Part shown: positions 8,714 to 18,038 of the stretch, piece after piece | Position numbering within the stretch: the stretch's first letter is position 1 | Layout: every line of letters begins with the position of its first letter | Origin: Streptomyces sp. NBC_00557 | Lineage (GTDB): Bacteria; Actinomycetota; Actinomycetes; Streptomycetales; Streptomycetaceae | Length of the DNA: 64,000 bases | Assembly: GCF_036345995.1 (NCBI RefSeq) | Contig: NZ_CP107796.1 | Span: 8,060,001-8,124,000 of the forward strand | Direction of reading: 5' to 3' | Notes under the pieces: generated by a model | Databases searched by the model: none | What the model was told of the DNA's origin: nothing | What the model saw: only the letters and a program-made list of their open reading frames with translations | Program-made: the position numbers and the translations under genes

Positions 8714-11427
8714 GCTACCTCGTCAACGGCAAGAACTTCGACCGCGAACCAGCCCCCGGCCAGTGCCTGCGTACCTTCCTGCGCGAACTCGGCCACTTCG
8801 GCGTCAAGAAAGGCTGCGACGCGGGCGACTGCGGAGCCTGCACGGTGTGGCTGGACGGCGTACCGGTGCACAGCTGCATCACCCCCGCCTTCCGCGCAGA
8901 CGGCCACGAGGTGACCACGATCGAGGGCCTTGGACGGCCCGGCGCCCTGCATCCCGTGCAGCGGCAGTTCGAGGACGCCCCGGGGTTCCAGTGCGGCTTC
9001 TGCACCGCAGGGATGATCATGACGTCGGCGACCTTCACCGAGGACCAGAAAGCGGATCTGCCACGGGCGTTGAAGGGCAACCTCTGCCGCTGCACCGGAT
9101 ACCGGGCGATCGAGGACGCCGTCAAGGGCGTCAGTGCGGTGGAGACGGCAGCACCGGGCAAGGCCGTCGGGACGAGCGTCGGCGCCCCCGCGGGCCACGA
9201 CGTGGTGACGGGGCACGCCGAGTTCACCATGGACACGCACATCGACGGCATGCTGCACCTCAAGGTGCTGCACTCACCCCACGCGCACGCCCGGATCCGC
9301 TCGATCGACAAGAGCGCCGCCCTCGCGGTGCCCGGCGTGCACCGGGTCTACACCTGGGAGGACGTACCCCGCAGACGCTTCACCACGGCGATCCACACCG
9401 ACCACCTGGTCGACCCGGACGACACCTACATCCTCGACGACACGGTGCGCTTCGCCGGCCAGCGCGTCGCCGCAGTACTGGCCGACACGGTCGGGGCGGC
9501 CGAGGAGGGCTGCCGGCGTCTCGCGGTCGAGTACGAGGTGCTGCCGGCGGTGTTCGATCCGGAGGCGGCGATGGCCGACGGCGCACCCCAGCTGCACGGC
9601 TCCCACGATCCCTTCGTCCGCGACCCCGCCCACAACGTCCTGCTCGAGATCCACTCGCACATCGGCGACGTCGACGCGGGATTCGCCGCGGCCGACGTGA
9701 TCCACGAAGGCACATACTCCTCACCCCGGGTGCAGCACGCGCATCTGGAGACCCACGGCTCGATCGCCTGGATGGAGGACGGCCGGCTGAACGTCCGCAC
9801 CAGTTCGCAGTCACCGTCGATCGCGAAGGTCAAACTGGAGTACCTGTTCGCCCTGCGCCCCGACCAGCTGCGGGTGTTCTGCAAGCGCGTCGGCGGCGGA
9901 TTCGGCGGCAAGCAGGAGGTGATCGCGGAGGACCTGGTCGCCCTTGCCACCCTGGACACCGGACGGCCCACCTGTCTCGAGTACACCCGTGAGGAGGAGT
10001 TCACCACGGCCTCGCCGCGGCACCCGATGACGCTGACGGTCAAGCTGGGTGCCAAGGCGGACGGAACGCTCACCGCCTTCCAGGTACGCAACGTGTCGAA
10101 CACCGGCGCCTACGGCAACCACGGCGGCGAAACGCTGTACGCGGGCGGAGCCGCCGTCATGATCTACCGCTGCCCCAACAAGAAGTACGACGCGTACTCC
10201 GTCTACACGAACACCGTGCCGAGCGGTGCGCTGCGCGGATACGGAATGACGCAGCCGGCGTTCGCCGTTGAGTCGGCGATGGACGAACTGGCCCGCGTCC
10301 TTCACATCGACCCGCTGGAACTGCGCCGACGCAACATCGTGCGGCCGGGTGAGCCGCTGGTGGCCATGGACGACGGCCCCGACGACGTGGTCTTCACCGA
10401 GGACGGACTCGCCACATGCATCGACCTGGTGGGCGATGCCCTGGCCCGCACGGCCGACCAGCCCCCTCCCGGCCCCGAGTGGCTCGTCGGAACGGGTGTG
10501 GCGAGTTCCCTGCACGAGACCGCGCCCCCGACGGAACACCTCTCCGAGGCCTGGGTCACCCTGGGTGACGATCTCATATACGAAGTCGCCGTCGGAACCC
10601 CCGAGTTCGGGGAGGGCACCTCCACGGCCCATGTCCAGATCGCAGCCAACCAGCTGGGCACGACGCCCTCACGGATCCGTCTGGTGCAGTCCGACACCGA
10701 CCGCACGGGATTCGACACGGGCGCCTTCGCGAGCGCGGGCCTCTTCGTGGCGGGCAACGCGGTCCTGCGGGCGGCCAATGCCGTGCGCGACCGCATCCTG
10801 GACTTCGCCGCCGCGCACACGGGCGTCCATGTCGTGATGTGCACGATGGACGACGACGGCGTCGTCTGCGGGGACCGGCGGGTGTCGCTGGCCGAACTCG
10901 TCGCCGTGGCCCGGACGCGTGGAATCCGTTTCACCGCCGCACGCAAGGCCTACGGCTCGCCCCGGAGCGTCACCTCCAACACGCAGGGGTTCCGGGTCGC
11001 CGTGCACCGCGTGACCGGTGAGATCCGGATCCTGTACAGCGTGCACGCGGCGGACGCGGGAGTGATCATCAATCCGGCGCAGGTCCGGGGACAGGTGGAG
11101 GGCGGTGTCGCCCAGGGAATCGGCTTCGTGCTGACCGAGAACCACCACATGGACGACAACGGCGTCATGGTGAACCCCAACCTCCGGAACTACCGCATCC
11201 CCGCCTACGCCGACATCCCGCGTACCGAGGTGCTCCTGGTGGGCTCGGCGGATTCTGTGGGGCCCATGCGGGCCAAGGGGATGGCCGAGTGCTGCATCAA
11301 CCCGGTCGCGCCCGCGCTCGCGAACGCGGTGCATGACGCCACGGGCGTCCGCTACCGTGCGCTGCCACTGACTCCGGAACGCATCTACAGCCGGCTCCCC
11401 GCCGCGCAGTCGGTTTCGACAGGTTGA
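8710..11427 (+). CDS. Fused 2Fe-2S / molybdopterin-binding subunit of a molybdenum hydroxylase
   Basis: The 905-residue product joins in one chain what many bacteria encode separately. Residues 1-160 are the iron-sulfur part: a plant-type cluster (GCDAGDCGAC, C36, C41, C44) and a second 2Fe-2S domain (CGFCTAGM and CRCTGY). Residues about 165-900 are the molybdopterin part, with GGGFGGKQEV, GALRGYGMTQP and the late catalytic Glu860 in KGMAECCINP. This layout and length match the aldehyde oxidoreductases of the xanthine oxidase family. Unlike the bare aldehyde oxidoreductase type, an FAD subunit gene sits directly upstream. Assembly would need molybdenum cofactor maturation genes from elsewhere. 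Substrate range is not deducible. Confidence 0.93.
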   Translation: MSYLVNGKNFDREPAPGQCLRTFLRELGHFGVKKGCDAGDCGACTVWLDGVPVHSCITPAFRADGHEVTTIEGLGRPGALHPVQRQFEDAPGFQCGFCTAGMIMTSATFTEDQKADLPRALKGNLCRCTGYRAIEDAVKGVSAVETAAPGKAVGTSVGAPAGHDVVTGHAEFTMDTHIDGMLHLKVLHSPHAHARIRSIDKSAALAVPGVHRVYTWEDVPRRRFTTAIHTDHLVDPDDTYILDDTVRFAGQRVAAVLADTVGAAEEGCRRLAVEYEVLPAVFDPEAAMADGAPQLHGSHDPFVRDPAHNVLLEIHSHIGDVDAGFAAADVIHEGTYSSPRVQHAHLETHGSIAWMEDGRLNVRTSSQSPSIAKVKLEYLFALRPDQLRVFCKRVGGGFGGKQEVIAEDLVALATLDTGRPTCLEYTREEEFTTASPRHPMTLTVKLGAKADGTLTAFQVRNVSNTGAYGNHGGETLYAGGAAVMIYRCPNKKYDAYSVYTNTVPSGALRGYGMTQPAFAVESAMDELARVLHIDPLELRRRNIVRPGEPLVAMDDGPDDVVFTEDGLATCIDLVGDALARTADQPPPGPEWLVGTGVASSLHETAPPTEHLSEAWVTLGDDLIYEVAVGTPEFGEGTSTAHVQIAANQLGTTPSRIRLVQSDTDRTGFDTGAFASAGLFVAGNAVLRAANAVRDRILDFAAAHTGVHVVMCTMDDDGVVCGDRRVSLAELVAVARTRGIRFTAARKAYGSPRSVTSNTQGFRVAVHRVTGEIRILYSVHAADAGVIINPAQVRGQVEGGVAQGIGFVLTENHHMDDNGVMVNPNLRNYRIPAYADIPRTEVLLVGSADSVGPMRAKGMAECCINPVAPALANAVHDATGVRYRALPLTPERIYSRLPAAQSVSTG

Positions 11428-11433
11428 GCCACC

Positions 11434-12405
11434 ATGAACACCGGAAAGAACACAGCCGCCGCGGCGACGGCGATCATCGGGCAGAAGGTCCGGCCCGGGA
11501 TGGAGCGGGAGTTCGAGTCGTGGCAGCAGAGCCTCAACAGCGCCGCCGCCTACTACCCCGGTTTCCTCGGAGCGGAGATCTCACCGCCGACGCCGCTGCA
11601 ACCCGACTGGGTCGTCGTGTACCGGTTCGACTCGGTGGCGCATCTGCAGACGTGGATCAACAGCGAGACGAGGCAGACGTATCTCGACGTCGGCGCCAAG
11701 TACTTCGACGGTCCGGCGACCCAGCAGGTGGTCAGCAGCGGCACACAGGCACTGGATCCGCTCGTCACCGTGGTGGTCACCCACCGCGTCCATCCGAACC
11801 ATGTCGACGACTTCCTCGCCTGGCAGCACCACATGGTCCAGGAGGAGAGCAAGTTCGAGGGGTTTCGCGGCACCGAGCTCTTCCGCCCCATCGAGGGGCT
11901 ACAGGAGGAGTGGACCACGCTGTACCGCTACGACAGCGCCGAACACCTCGACGCATGGCTGACATCTCCCGAACGGCAGAGGGTCCTGGCCGAGGGCGAG
12001 AAGTTCAGCGACTTCACACTGCATAAGATCGACAACTCGTTCGGCAGTTGGTTCGCCTTCGAAGGCGACGGCAAGGAGGCACCGCCGCCGCCCTCCGAGA
12101 TCAGGACCTCCCTCGCGGTCTGGGTCGGCCTGTACCCGACGGTCGTGCTGCTGACGCTTGCTCTGTCCCCGCTGCACCTGCCGCTCTGGATCGGCCTGCT
12201 TGTGGGAAACCTGCTGTCGAGCTTCCTCATGACCTTCCTCACCATGCCCTTCTACGTGAACCCGTTGCTCGGGCGGTGGCTGCGGCCATCGCCGGACGAA
12301 CCGGCAAGGGCCAACCTCCGTGGGCTCGGCGTCGTGGTGGGGGCGATAGCCTTGTGGGCTGTCGCCTTCTACCTCGTCACGGTCCGGTTCTGGACACTGC
12401 CTTGA
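11434..12405 (+). CDS. Two ABM-like domains with a C-terminal membrane anchor
   Basis: The 323-residue product has two successive ferredoxin-like ABM (antibiotic biosynthesis monooxygenase-like) domains, at residues about 10-95 and 105-190: both have the FES/AFLAWQ...YPGF.G or FRGTELF...LYRYDS pattern. Residues about 225-320 hold three hydrophobic segments, so the domains are tethered to the membrane. It follows the molybdenum hydroxylase by six bases and is probably in the same operon. Double-ABM proteins of this type exist in actinobacteria without a settled function; a small-molecule-binding or oxygenase role near the hydroxylase is inference. Confidence 0.82.
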   Translation: MNTGKNTAAAATAIIGQKVRPGMEREFESWQQSLNSAAAYYPGFLGAEISPPTPLQPDWVVVYRFDSVAHLQTWINSETRQTYLDVGAKYFDGPATQQVVSSGTQALDPLVTVVVTHRVHPNHVDDFLAWQHHMVQEESKFEGFRGTELFRPIEGLQEEWTTLYRYDSAEHLDAWLTSPERQRVLAEGEKFSDFTLHKIDNSFGSWFAFEGDGKEAPPPPSEIRTSLAVWVGLYPTVVLLTLALSPLHLPLWIGLLVGNLLSSFLMTFLTMPFYVNPLLGRWLRPSPDEPARANLRGLGVVVGAIALWAVAFYLVTVRFWTLP

Positions 12406-12561
12406 CCGGCAGCCGCCAGGACGGTCGCCGTCCGGGCGCCATGCACCGGTCCGGTCCGCAATCGCCCGACGAGGGGTACACCAGGGTGTGATCGCCAGAA
12501 GGCGAACCCGACCTCCCGCCCACCCGCGGCACCGGCTCCCCGGCCCGGCGCACCATGACTG

Positions 12562-12588
12562 CGGCCGCCCCGCAAGGCGGGGCGGCCG
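12562..12588 (+). terminator. Hairpin terminator downstream of the molybdenum hydroxylase operon
   Basis: A perfect 12-bp stem, CGGCCGCCCCGC at 12562-12573 and GCGGGGCGGCCG at 12577-12588, with a 3-base loop. It lies 157 bases after the ABM-like gene; no U tract. Confidence 0.7.
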
Positions 12589-12901
12589 GGCTTGCTCACC
12601 GCGGTGCTGGGCGTCGTCCTCGTGACGGCCCCGATCGTGACCGCCGTCCCCGGACGGCAGTACCGGCAGGGACGGCAGGCGGAGCACGCCGGCGGTGAGA
12701 CCCTCGGGGCCGCGCAGAAGGCGGCGCCGGTCGTGCTGTCACATGGCAGGGCGGGCCCACGCGCGCCGTTCGGCCTGTTGCGAAAAGAGTTCGGTCCCTC
12801 GCGACGGACGCCGCCTGCCTCCCCGTAGAGCAGACGAAGGCATCACCCCTACCGCCCCACGTCACCACCCTTCGTCCGACTCGCGAACCCACGAGGTGCT
12901 T

Positions 12902-14716
12902 GTGACTCTCCTCTCCGCACTCCGTCTTCACCACGCGCGATCGCGGGGGCGTCTCGCCGTCGGGTTGCTGGCGCTCGTCGCCGGAACCCTGCCGAGTGCG
13001 GCTGCCGACGCCGCCACCCCGGCCTCCGGATCGGTCAGCGACACCGCGCCCGCGACCACGTGGAGCGCCGGTCCCTTCGCCGTCCCGAACGTCTCCGGCA
13101 CCGCCGGGACGGTGAGCTGCGGCACTGCCCAGCCCTGCGACGACTACGCCTTGAAGGTGTCGGTGCCCGCGGGGTACGACGCCGGTCACAGCCTGCGCAT
13201 CGACATCAGATGGCCGGACTCCGCGGCCGACTTCGACCTGTACGTCCTCGGTGCGGACGGCCGGGAGGTGGCCGCCTCGGCCTCATCCAGCGACCCCGAG
13301 ACCGTGCTGCTCCCGGCGGTGCCGGCGTCGTACACCGTGCGCGTGGTGCCGTACGCGCCCCTCGGCGACAGCTTCACCGGCACGGCGAGCCTGATCACCG
13401 CTCCGGTCGATCCACCGCCGAGTACGGCCACACCGCCGACGTACGCGAACTCCCGGGCGCCCGAGGGCATCGCGAACGCGCACAACGCCGGTGAACCCTC
13501 GATCGGTGTCGACCGTGCGAGCGGCGCAGCGATGTTCCAGGCGTACACGTCGACGCTCAAGGTCACCTACGACAGTGCCGGTGCCGCCACCTGGCAGGAC
13601 AAAAGCGCGAGTGCGGCCGACGGCTGCCCCCAGGGCAGCACCACCAGCCTCGACCCGATCCTGTTCACCGACCCGGTCACCCACCGCACCTTCGAGTCGC
13701 AGCTCGCCGGTAAGACCGCGCTGACCTGCTACACCGACGACGACGGTGAAACATGGACGCCGACGGGCGGCTCGGGCATCAACTCCGGTGTGGACCACCA
13801 GACCATCGGCGGCGGTCCCTTCGCCCCGGGCGGCGGACCAGGCGCCCTCACGTCGTACCCGAACGCCGTCTACTACTGCTCGCAGGACATCGCCGACGCC
13901 TCCTGCGCGGTCAGCCGGGACGGCGGTCTGACGTACGGGCCCGCCGTTCCGATGTACTCGCTGCTCGACTGCGGCGGCCTGCACGGGCATGTGAAAGTCG
14001 CCCCGGACGGCACGGTCTACGTGCCCAACAAGGGCTGCGGCGGCAACCAGGCTGTGGCCGTCTCCGAGGACAACGGGCTGACGTGGACCGTCCGCAAGAA
14101 CCCGTCCAGCACTCCCGGTGACTCGGACCCGAGCGTGGGGACCGGGGCCGGCGGGACCGTCTACATGGGCTACCAGAACAGCGACGGCACGCCGCGTATC
14201 GCCGTCAGCCATGACAAGGGCAAGACCTGGCTGTACGACCAGAACGTCGGCGCGGCCCTCGGCATCAAGAACGTCGTCTTCCCGGCCGTGACCGCGGGCG
14301 ACGACAACAGGGCCGCCTTCGCCTTCCTCGGCACCACCACGGGCGGCAACTACCAGGACCCTGCCTTCCAGGGCGTGTGGCACCTGTACGTGGCCACCAC
14401 CTACGACGGAGGCCGGTCCTGGGTCACCGCCGACGCCACCCCCACCGACCCCGTGCAGAAGGGCTCGATCTGCACGGGCGGCACCACCTGTGGCAACGAC
14501 CGCAATCTCCTGGACTTCATCGACGTCACCACTGACGCCCAGGGCCGCGTGCTCGCCGCCTACGCCGACGGCTGCACCGGCACGTGCGCGACCGGAGGCG
14601 CGCAGAACTACGACGCGCTGGCCTCCATCGCCCGCCAGTCCTCCGGCAAGACGCTGTACGGCGCGTACGACGCCGTGGTCAGCGGCAAGCACAAGAAGCC
14701 CGGAGGAAGCCACTAG
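12902..14716 (+). CDS. Secreted BNR/Asp-box repeat protein (sialidase-like fold)
   Basis: The 604-residue product starts at the GTG at 12902, which has GAGG five bases upstream. It opens with a signal peptide (Arg-rich start, then LAVGLLALVAGTLPSAAADA). Residues about 45-165 resemble a pre-peptidase C-terminal beta domain (DFDLYVL, SYTVRVVPY). The rest carries several Asp-box motifs, S-x-D-x-G-x-T-W type: SRDGGLTYGP, SEDNGLTWTV, SHDKGKTWLY and YDGGRSWVTA, characteristic of beta-propellers of sialidases and related exo-glycosidases. No catalytic residues were confirmed, so it may be an enzyme or a binding propeller. A lipoprotein gene begins at the next base after the stop. Confidence 0.85.
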   Translation: MTLLSALRLHHARSRGRLAVGLLALVAGTLPSAAADAATPASGSVSDTAPATTWSAGPFAVPNVSGTAGTVSCGTAQPCDDYALKVSVPAGYDAGHSLRIDIRWPDSAADFDLYVLGADGREVAASASSSDPETVLLPAVPASYTVRVVPYAPLGDSFTGTASLITAPVDPPPSTATPPTYANSRAPEGIANAHNAGEPSIGVDRASGAAMFQAYTSTLKVTYDSAGAATWQDKSASAADGCPQGSTTSLDPILFTDPVTHRTFESQLAGKTALTCYTDDDGETWTPTGGSGINSGVDHQTIGGGPFAPGGGPGALTSYPNAVYYCSQDIADASCAVSRDGGLTYGPAVPMYSLLDCGGLHGHVKVAPDGTVYVPNKGCGGNQAVAVSEDNGLTWTVRKNPSSTPGDSDPSVGTGAGGTVYMGYQNSDGTPRIAVSHDKGKTWLYDQNVGAALGIKNVVFPAVTAGDDNRAAFAFLGTTTGGNYQDPAFQGVWHLYVATTYDGGRSWVTADATPTDPVQKGSICTGGTTCGNDRNLLDFIDVTTDAQGRVLAAYADGCTGTCATGGAQNYDALASIARQSSGKTLYGAYDAVVSGKHKKPGGSH

Positions 14717-15220
14717 ATGAGGCCGTCGTCCTCCGCTGCCGTACTGGCAGCAGCCGTCCTCGGCCTGGCCGCGGTCACCGGATGCTCGGCGGCGAGCAAG
14801 CACGCCGAGCACCCGGGGCCGACGCCGTACGCAGCGCAGCGGGCAACCGATCCGCCGGCCAAGAACGCGGCCGGCGCCGTGCCCGACGGCTGTCCCACTG
14901 CCGCCTCACTGCCACTCCCCGAGGACTTCCCGGCGAACCTGCCGGTGCCCGACGGCGCGGTCGTGACCTCCGTGGAGCACCGCACCGGCGGCCGGCTCGT
15001 CGTCGCTACCGTCGTACGGGGCGGCTTCGACACCACCCTGGCGTTCCTGCACACGCAGCTCCCCAAGGCCGGCTACATCCCCGAGGAGGGCGAGGTGGAG
15101 GAGGACGACGCCGAGTCGGACTTCCTCAGCACGACCGTCCGGGGCCGCTGGACCCTGCGGAAGATGCCCGGCTGCAAGGGAGGGGTGTACCTGACGTACC
15201 TGACGGCTGCCGTCTCCTGA
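14717..15220 (+). CDS. Small lipoprotein of unknown function
   Basis: The 167-residue product has a lipoprotein signal: hydrophobic AVLAAAVLGLAAV followed by the lipobox AVTGC at about residue 23. The mature part is proline- and acid-rich with a hydrophilic centre and a C-terminal short domain (TLAFLHTQLPKAGYIPEEGE) that recalls domains found in other Streptomyces lipoproteins but that I cannot name. The ATG follows the TAG of the BNR gene directly, so the two are probably one operon and both products are extracytoplasmic. Confidence 0.8.
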   Translation: MRPSSSAAVLAAAVLGLAAVTGCSAASKHAEHPGPTPYAAQRATDPPAKNAAGAVPDGCPTAASLPLPEDFPANLPVPDGAVVTSVEHRTGGRLVVATVVRGGFDTTLAFLHTQLPKAGYIPEEGEVEEDDAESDFLSTTVRGRWTLRKMPGCKGGVYLTYLTAAVS

Positions 15221-15279
15221 ACCGCCTCGAGCGGCTGGCCCTCCTGGCGGAGACACCCCACAGCTCAACTTCACCCTCG

Positions 15280-16026
15280 CTATCGACGAGTGCCCTGCGC
15301 CGGCTCGTGGCACTGTTGGATCCCGCCCTGGAACGTGCTCTGTGGCGGTTCCCAGACCGAGCAGTCGTGGGCGAAGAGCACACGTCGTGGGTCGAAGTCG
15401 GCGAGTCTGTCCAGCCAGCGCTGGTAGGTGGGAAGAGGCTGTTCCACGCCGTGAAGCGCTGCTTGGCGGGCCAGCTGGTCGGATGCGAAATGGGAGGCGG
15501 AGTCGTGCGCCTGGCCGGCGAGGACCACCGTGCCGTCGGCTTGCCGGAGGACCAGGGACTGATGGCCTTGGGTGTGCCCCGGTGTCGGGATGACCCAGAC
15601 TCCCGGCCACACCTCGGCTTCACCGGCGAGTTCCTCATAGGCTGCGGCGGGGAAATCGATCAGCTCGTCGATCGTGTAGCCGCCGTTTCGGGCAGTGGTC
15701 ATCTCGACGTCCTGGACCAGGATGGGCCTGCCGCCAAGGAGAGGGTTTCCGCCGCAGTGGTCGAAGTGGAGGTGACAGTTCGCGACGAGGGAGATGTCGT
15801 CAAGAGCAACTCCGGCCGCGCACAGAGCCTCCTGCACATCCCGGCGCCGGGGCCGGTAGTGGGCTTCCGTCTCTGGCTCCGCCTTGCCGATGCCGGTGTC
15901 GAAGAGGATCAGGCCGTGGTCGTGTCGTACCAGGTAGGCAAGCACAGGTTCGACCCGCGGCTGCGGGCCGCCGGTCTCCGACGCAGGCCGGACGAAGTAT
16001 CCGAGATCGAGCCGACGCACCGCCAT
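15280..16026 (-). CDS. Metallo-beta-lactamase-fold hydrolase (AHL lactonase-like)
   Basis: The product has about 248 residues from the ATG at 16026 (MAVRRLDLGYF), preceded by GGGGAAG at a good distance; 16038 is a longer alternative. It has the metal-binding motif NCHLHFDHCGGN (HxHxDH), a later histidine in PTPGHTQGHQSLVL, the aspartate of VLAGQAHDSASH and a last histidine in LFAHDCSVW. This is the pattern of N-acyl-homoserine lactonases (AiiA-like) and related hydrolases, two zinc ions, cytoplasmic. Streptomyces use gamma-butyrolactones, so quorum-signal degradation is possible, but general lactone or ester hydrolysis is equally likely. It is convergent with the lipoprotein gene. Confidence 0.88.
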   Translation of the reverse strand: MAVRRLDLGYFVRPASETGGPQPRVEPVLAYLVRHDHGLILFDTGIGKAEPETEAHYRPRRRDVQEALCAAGVALDDISLVANCHLHFDHCGGNPLLGGRPILVQDVEMTTARNGGYTIDELIDFPAAAYEELAGEAEVWPGVWVIPTPGHTQGHQSLVLRQADGTVVLAGQAHDSASHFASDQLARQAALHGVEQPLPTYQRWLDRLADFDPRRVLFAHDCSVWEPPQSTFQGGIQQCHEPAQGTRR

Positions 16027-16369
16027 GTTCTTCCCCATGCCGCCAGCCTGGCAGATTCTGGTGTTCCGGTCGGCCGGTCTGCCCAGAGCAGAACCACCAG
16101 CGACGTCAGCGGCCGTACGGCGTGTCCTTCACGCGCATGGTGCAGCCGCGGGCGGAACCCTGGGCAGCGGCGCGGGTCTGTGTCACTGCGGTCATCGGCA
16201 TGACCGCGCGGCCGCCGGACTGTGTTCGCACCGCAAGGCCCACGGCGCTGGGACAGCCGTTGCACGTCATGCACCACCGCGGACGACCGGCGGAGGTTGT
16301 CCGCAATGCCTTCTTGCCCGGGCGTCCTGCAGCTTCTGAGTGAAGCGGTGCATGTGGGGGTCGAGCAAC

Positions 16370-16558
16370 TCGTCCGACTCCTTCAACTTCGCGCACTCCG
16401 CAACGACCTTGGGCGAGGACAGGCAGAGCGAGTTCTTCGTCATCGTCCCGGGTAGCGGAACGGGTGAGCTGGCCGGGATCATTGGAGCCGGAGGCATCGC
16501 GGTCGACCAGGACGGCACCCACCACCGGATCTGGTTCGACTACGACCTCGGTCAGTAG
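16370..16558 (+). pseudogene. C-terminal remnant of a DUF3224-like protein
   Basis: The frame ending at 16558 reads SFNFAHSATT, then a VIVPGSGTGELAGIIGAGG stretch and ends in WFDYDLG. This matches the C-terminal half of DUF3224 proteins, small beta-barrel proteins frequent in Streptomyces. The N-terminal half is absent: the sequence upstream does not look coding in this frame. It is therefore a truncated relic rather than a gene. Confidence 0.6.
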
Positions 16559-16864
16559 GCCCAGCAACTCGGCAGGTCACGCCCTGAGTCAGAGCCGTAT
16601 CGTCGGAAAATGTGGATGAGTACTGGCACCACTCGGGGAAGCGGGTTGGCCCTTCCTCGGTGCCGTGCTGACGGTCGGCCTTCTGCTCGGGTCAAGGTCG
16701 TTCGTCTGGGCTTTGCCTGCGGGCGAGTGCCCGGCTTGGTCCGGTCCGCGGTCCGGCGCCCGTCGTGGGAGGGCCCGGTGTGATGCGGGGCGAGGCGAGG
16801 GCTGGCCATGCCGTACGCGGCGACGTCTGGGATTGGGCTGCTGAAAGCTGCGTCACGCGAGGGA

Positions 16865-16894
16865 GCCCCGCCAGCCTTCCTCGCCGGGCGGGGC
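16865..16894 (-). terminator. Hairpin terminator of the allene-oxide-cyclase-like gene
   Basis: GCCCCGCC at 16865-16872 pairs with GGCGGGGC at 16887-16894; the hairpin begins nine bases after the stop of the gene transcribed from the minus strand. Confidence 0.55.
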
Positions 16895-16902
16895 AGGGTG
16901 AG

Positions 16903-17421
16903 TCAGTCGAGGTCGATCGTGAAGCGCCTCGTATTCGGAGCGATCGTTTCGGCGTGGACCTGGCCACGAGCCCGGTCGTATTTCCCGGTGCCGCCGGTGA
17001 TCGCGTTGTCGAACGGAGGGGGAGGGGTCGTCGGGCGGCCCTGGGTGAGGATGCCGAAGACCATCCCCTGCACGGAGAGCTGGCCGCCGGGGAGGGTGTA
17101 GGTCACGACGCACTCTTCCGCTCCGCCGTCGACGGTCCGGGTGGTGGTGCAGACGCCGCCTGTCTCGCCGATCTTCTTGCGGTTGCCGTCGAGGAGGTCC
17201 GAGCGGAAGACGGTGCGATCGCCTTGGGCGGCGGGCATGCCGCCTGGGTTGACGGGGAAGCGCGTTTGCTCGGCGAGCACGCCGATGAGTGTGATGACCC
17301 GGCCTGCGCTCTTGGCGCGGGCGGGACCGGTGTCCGTCGCGGCAGCCTCGGCAGGGGCGGAGGCGAGAAGGGCGACCAGCGCAGTGGCCGTGCCGAGACA
17401 GCCTGCTGTGAGGGGGCGCAT
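16903..17421 (-). CDS. Secreted allene-oxide-cyclase/dirigent-like barrel protein
   Basis: Started at the ATG at 17421 (MRPLTAGCLG), the product has 172 residues with a signal peptide ending near APAEAAA. The mature part has the pattern of the AOC-barrel-like family: VFRSDLLDGNRKKIGETGGVC, EECVVTYTLPGGQLSVQGM and FDNAITGGTGKYDRARGQV. Bacterial members are exported eight-stranded barrels without proven enzymatic activity; in plants related barrels act as allene oxide cyclases or dirigent proteins. An ATG at 17448 is also in frame but gives a poorer signal peptide. Monocistronic, with a hairpin directly downstream. Confidence 0.83.
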   Translation of the reverse strand: MRPLTAGCLGTATALVALLASAPAEAAATDTGPARAKSAGRVITLIGVLAEQTRFPVNPGGMPAAQGDRTVFRSDLLDGNRKKIGETGGVCTTTRTVDGGAEECVVTYTLPGGQLSVQGMVFGILTQGRPTTPPPPFDNAITGGTGKYDRARGQVHAETIAPNTRRFTIDLD

Positions 17422-18038
17422 CGTGTGGCTCCTGAGGTTGATGCTCACGGATGATCAGGTGACGCATTCATAACCTCGGCTCTGCCGCCGCCCGGAACGT
17501 CCCGGCGTGACTCACCGGTATATCCGACCAATCGGACCAACCCGGGACGAGAGACGGCACGCCCGACCGGGCGAGTCGCGCGCGGGAGGACGCTGGTGCA
17601 GCACATCGGCTCCTGACTCGCGGCAACACGAGGTGCTGGCGCCGCTGACGGACCGCCGTTGTCAGGTCTCACCAGCACAGCCGGCGTGCCGACCTGCGGA
17701 CGGGCGCTACTCGGGAGGGGCCGCCCGATAACCAGGAGCAGGGGCGGGGTGAGCCGTCCAGGGTCGTCAGCGCACCTCATCGCCCAGCGACTCCGAAGGC
17801 GCCCTTGACTCCTCGACTCGGACCGGATGCTCGACAAGCCGGCCGACCCGGCGCTTCGTTGATCACTCAACCGAGTGGGGAACGAAGACCATTCCTGAGG
17901 AATGTGGCCTGGTGAGACGTTTCGGGCGGGGCCGAGCAATCAGCTCTCCGGCAGGCTCCCTGACACGCGGCAGGGAGCCTGCCGTATCATCCTGCGACGC
18001 ATCCGAGCTTCCAGCCGGGTGGGTGTTGCCCGGACACC
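17422..18038. other. Intergenic region without a recognised gene
   Basis: About 600 bases hold a terminator at 17949 and presumably the promoter of the AOC-like gene. Open frames here have no recognisable content. Confidence 0.45.
17949..17984 (-). terminator. Strong hairpin terminator of the 18.0-kb gene
   Basis: A perfect 14-bp stem: CGGCAGGCTCCCTG at 17949-17962 and CAGGGAGCCTGCCG at 17971-17984, loop of 8 bases. It lies 55 bases after the stop of the minus-strand gene at 18039 and is the best terminator in this part of the window. Confidence 0.85.

Larger units (their letters stand above)
16027..16902. other. Mostly non-coding stretch with one gene relic
   Basis: Between the MBL hydrolase start and the end of the secreted barrel protein gene, only the DUF3224-like remnant and a terminator at 16865 could be identified. 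Other open frames have no recognisable protein features. Confidence 0.45.

Noticed and set aside
12592..12828. Short plus-strand frame beginning with a hydrophobic stretch
   Set aside because: It starts right at a terminator hairpin, has no ribosome binding site, and loses protein-like composition after 20 residues.
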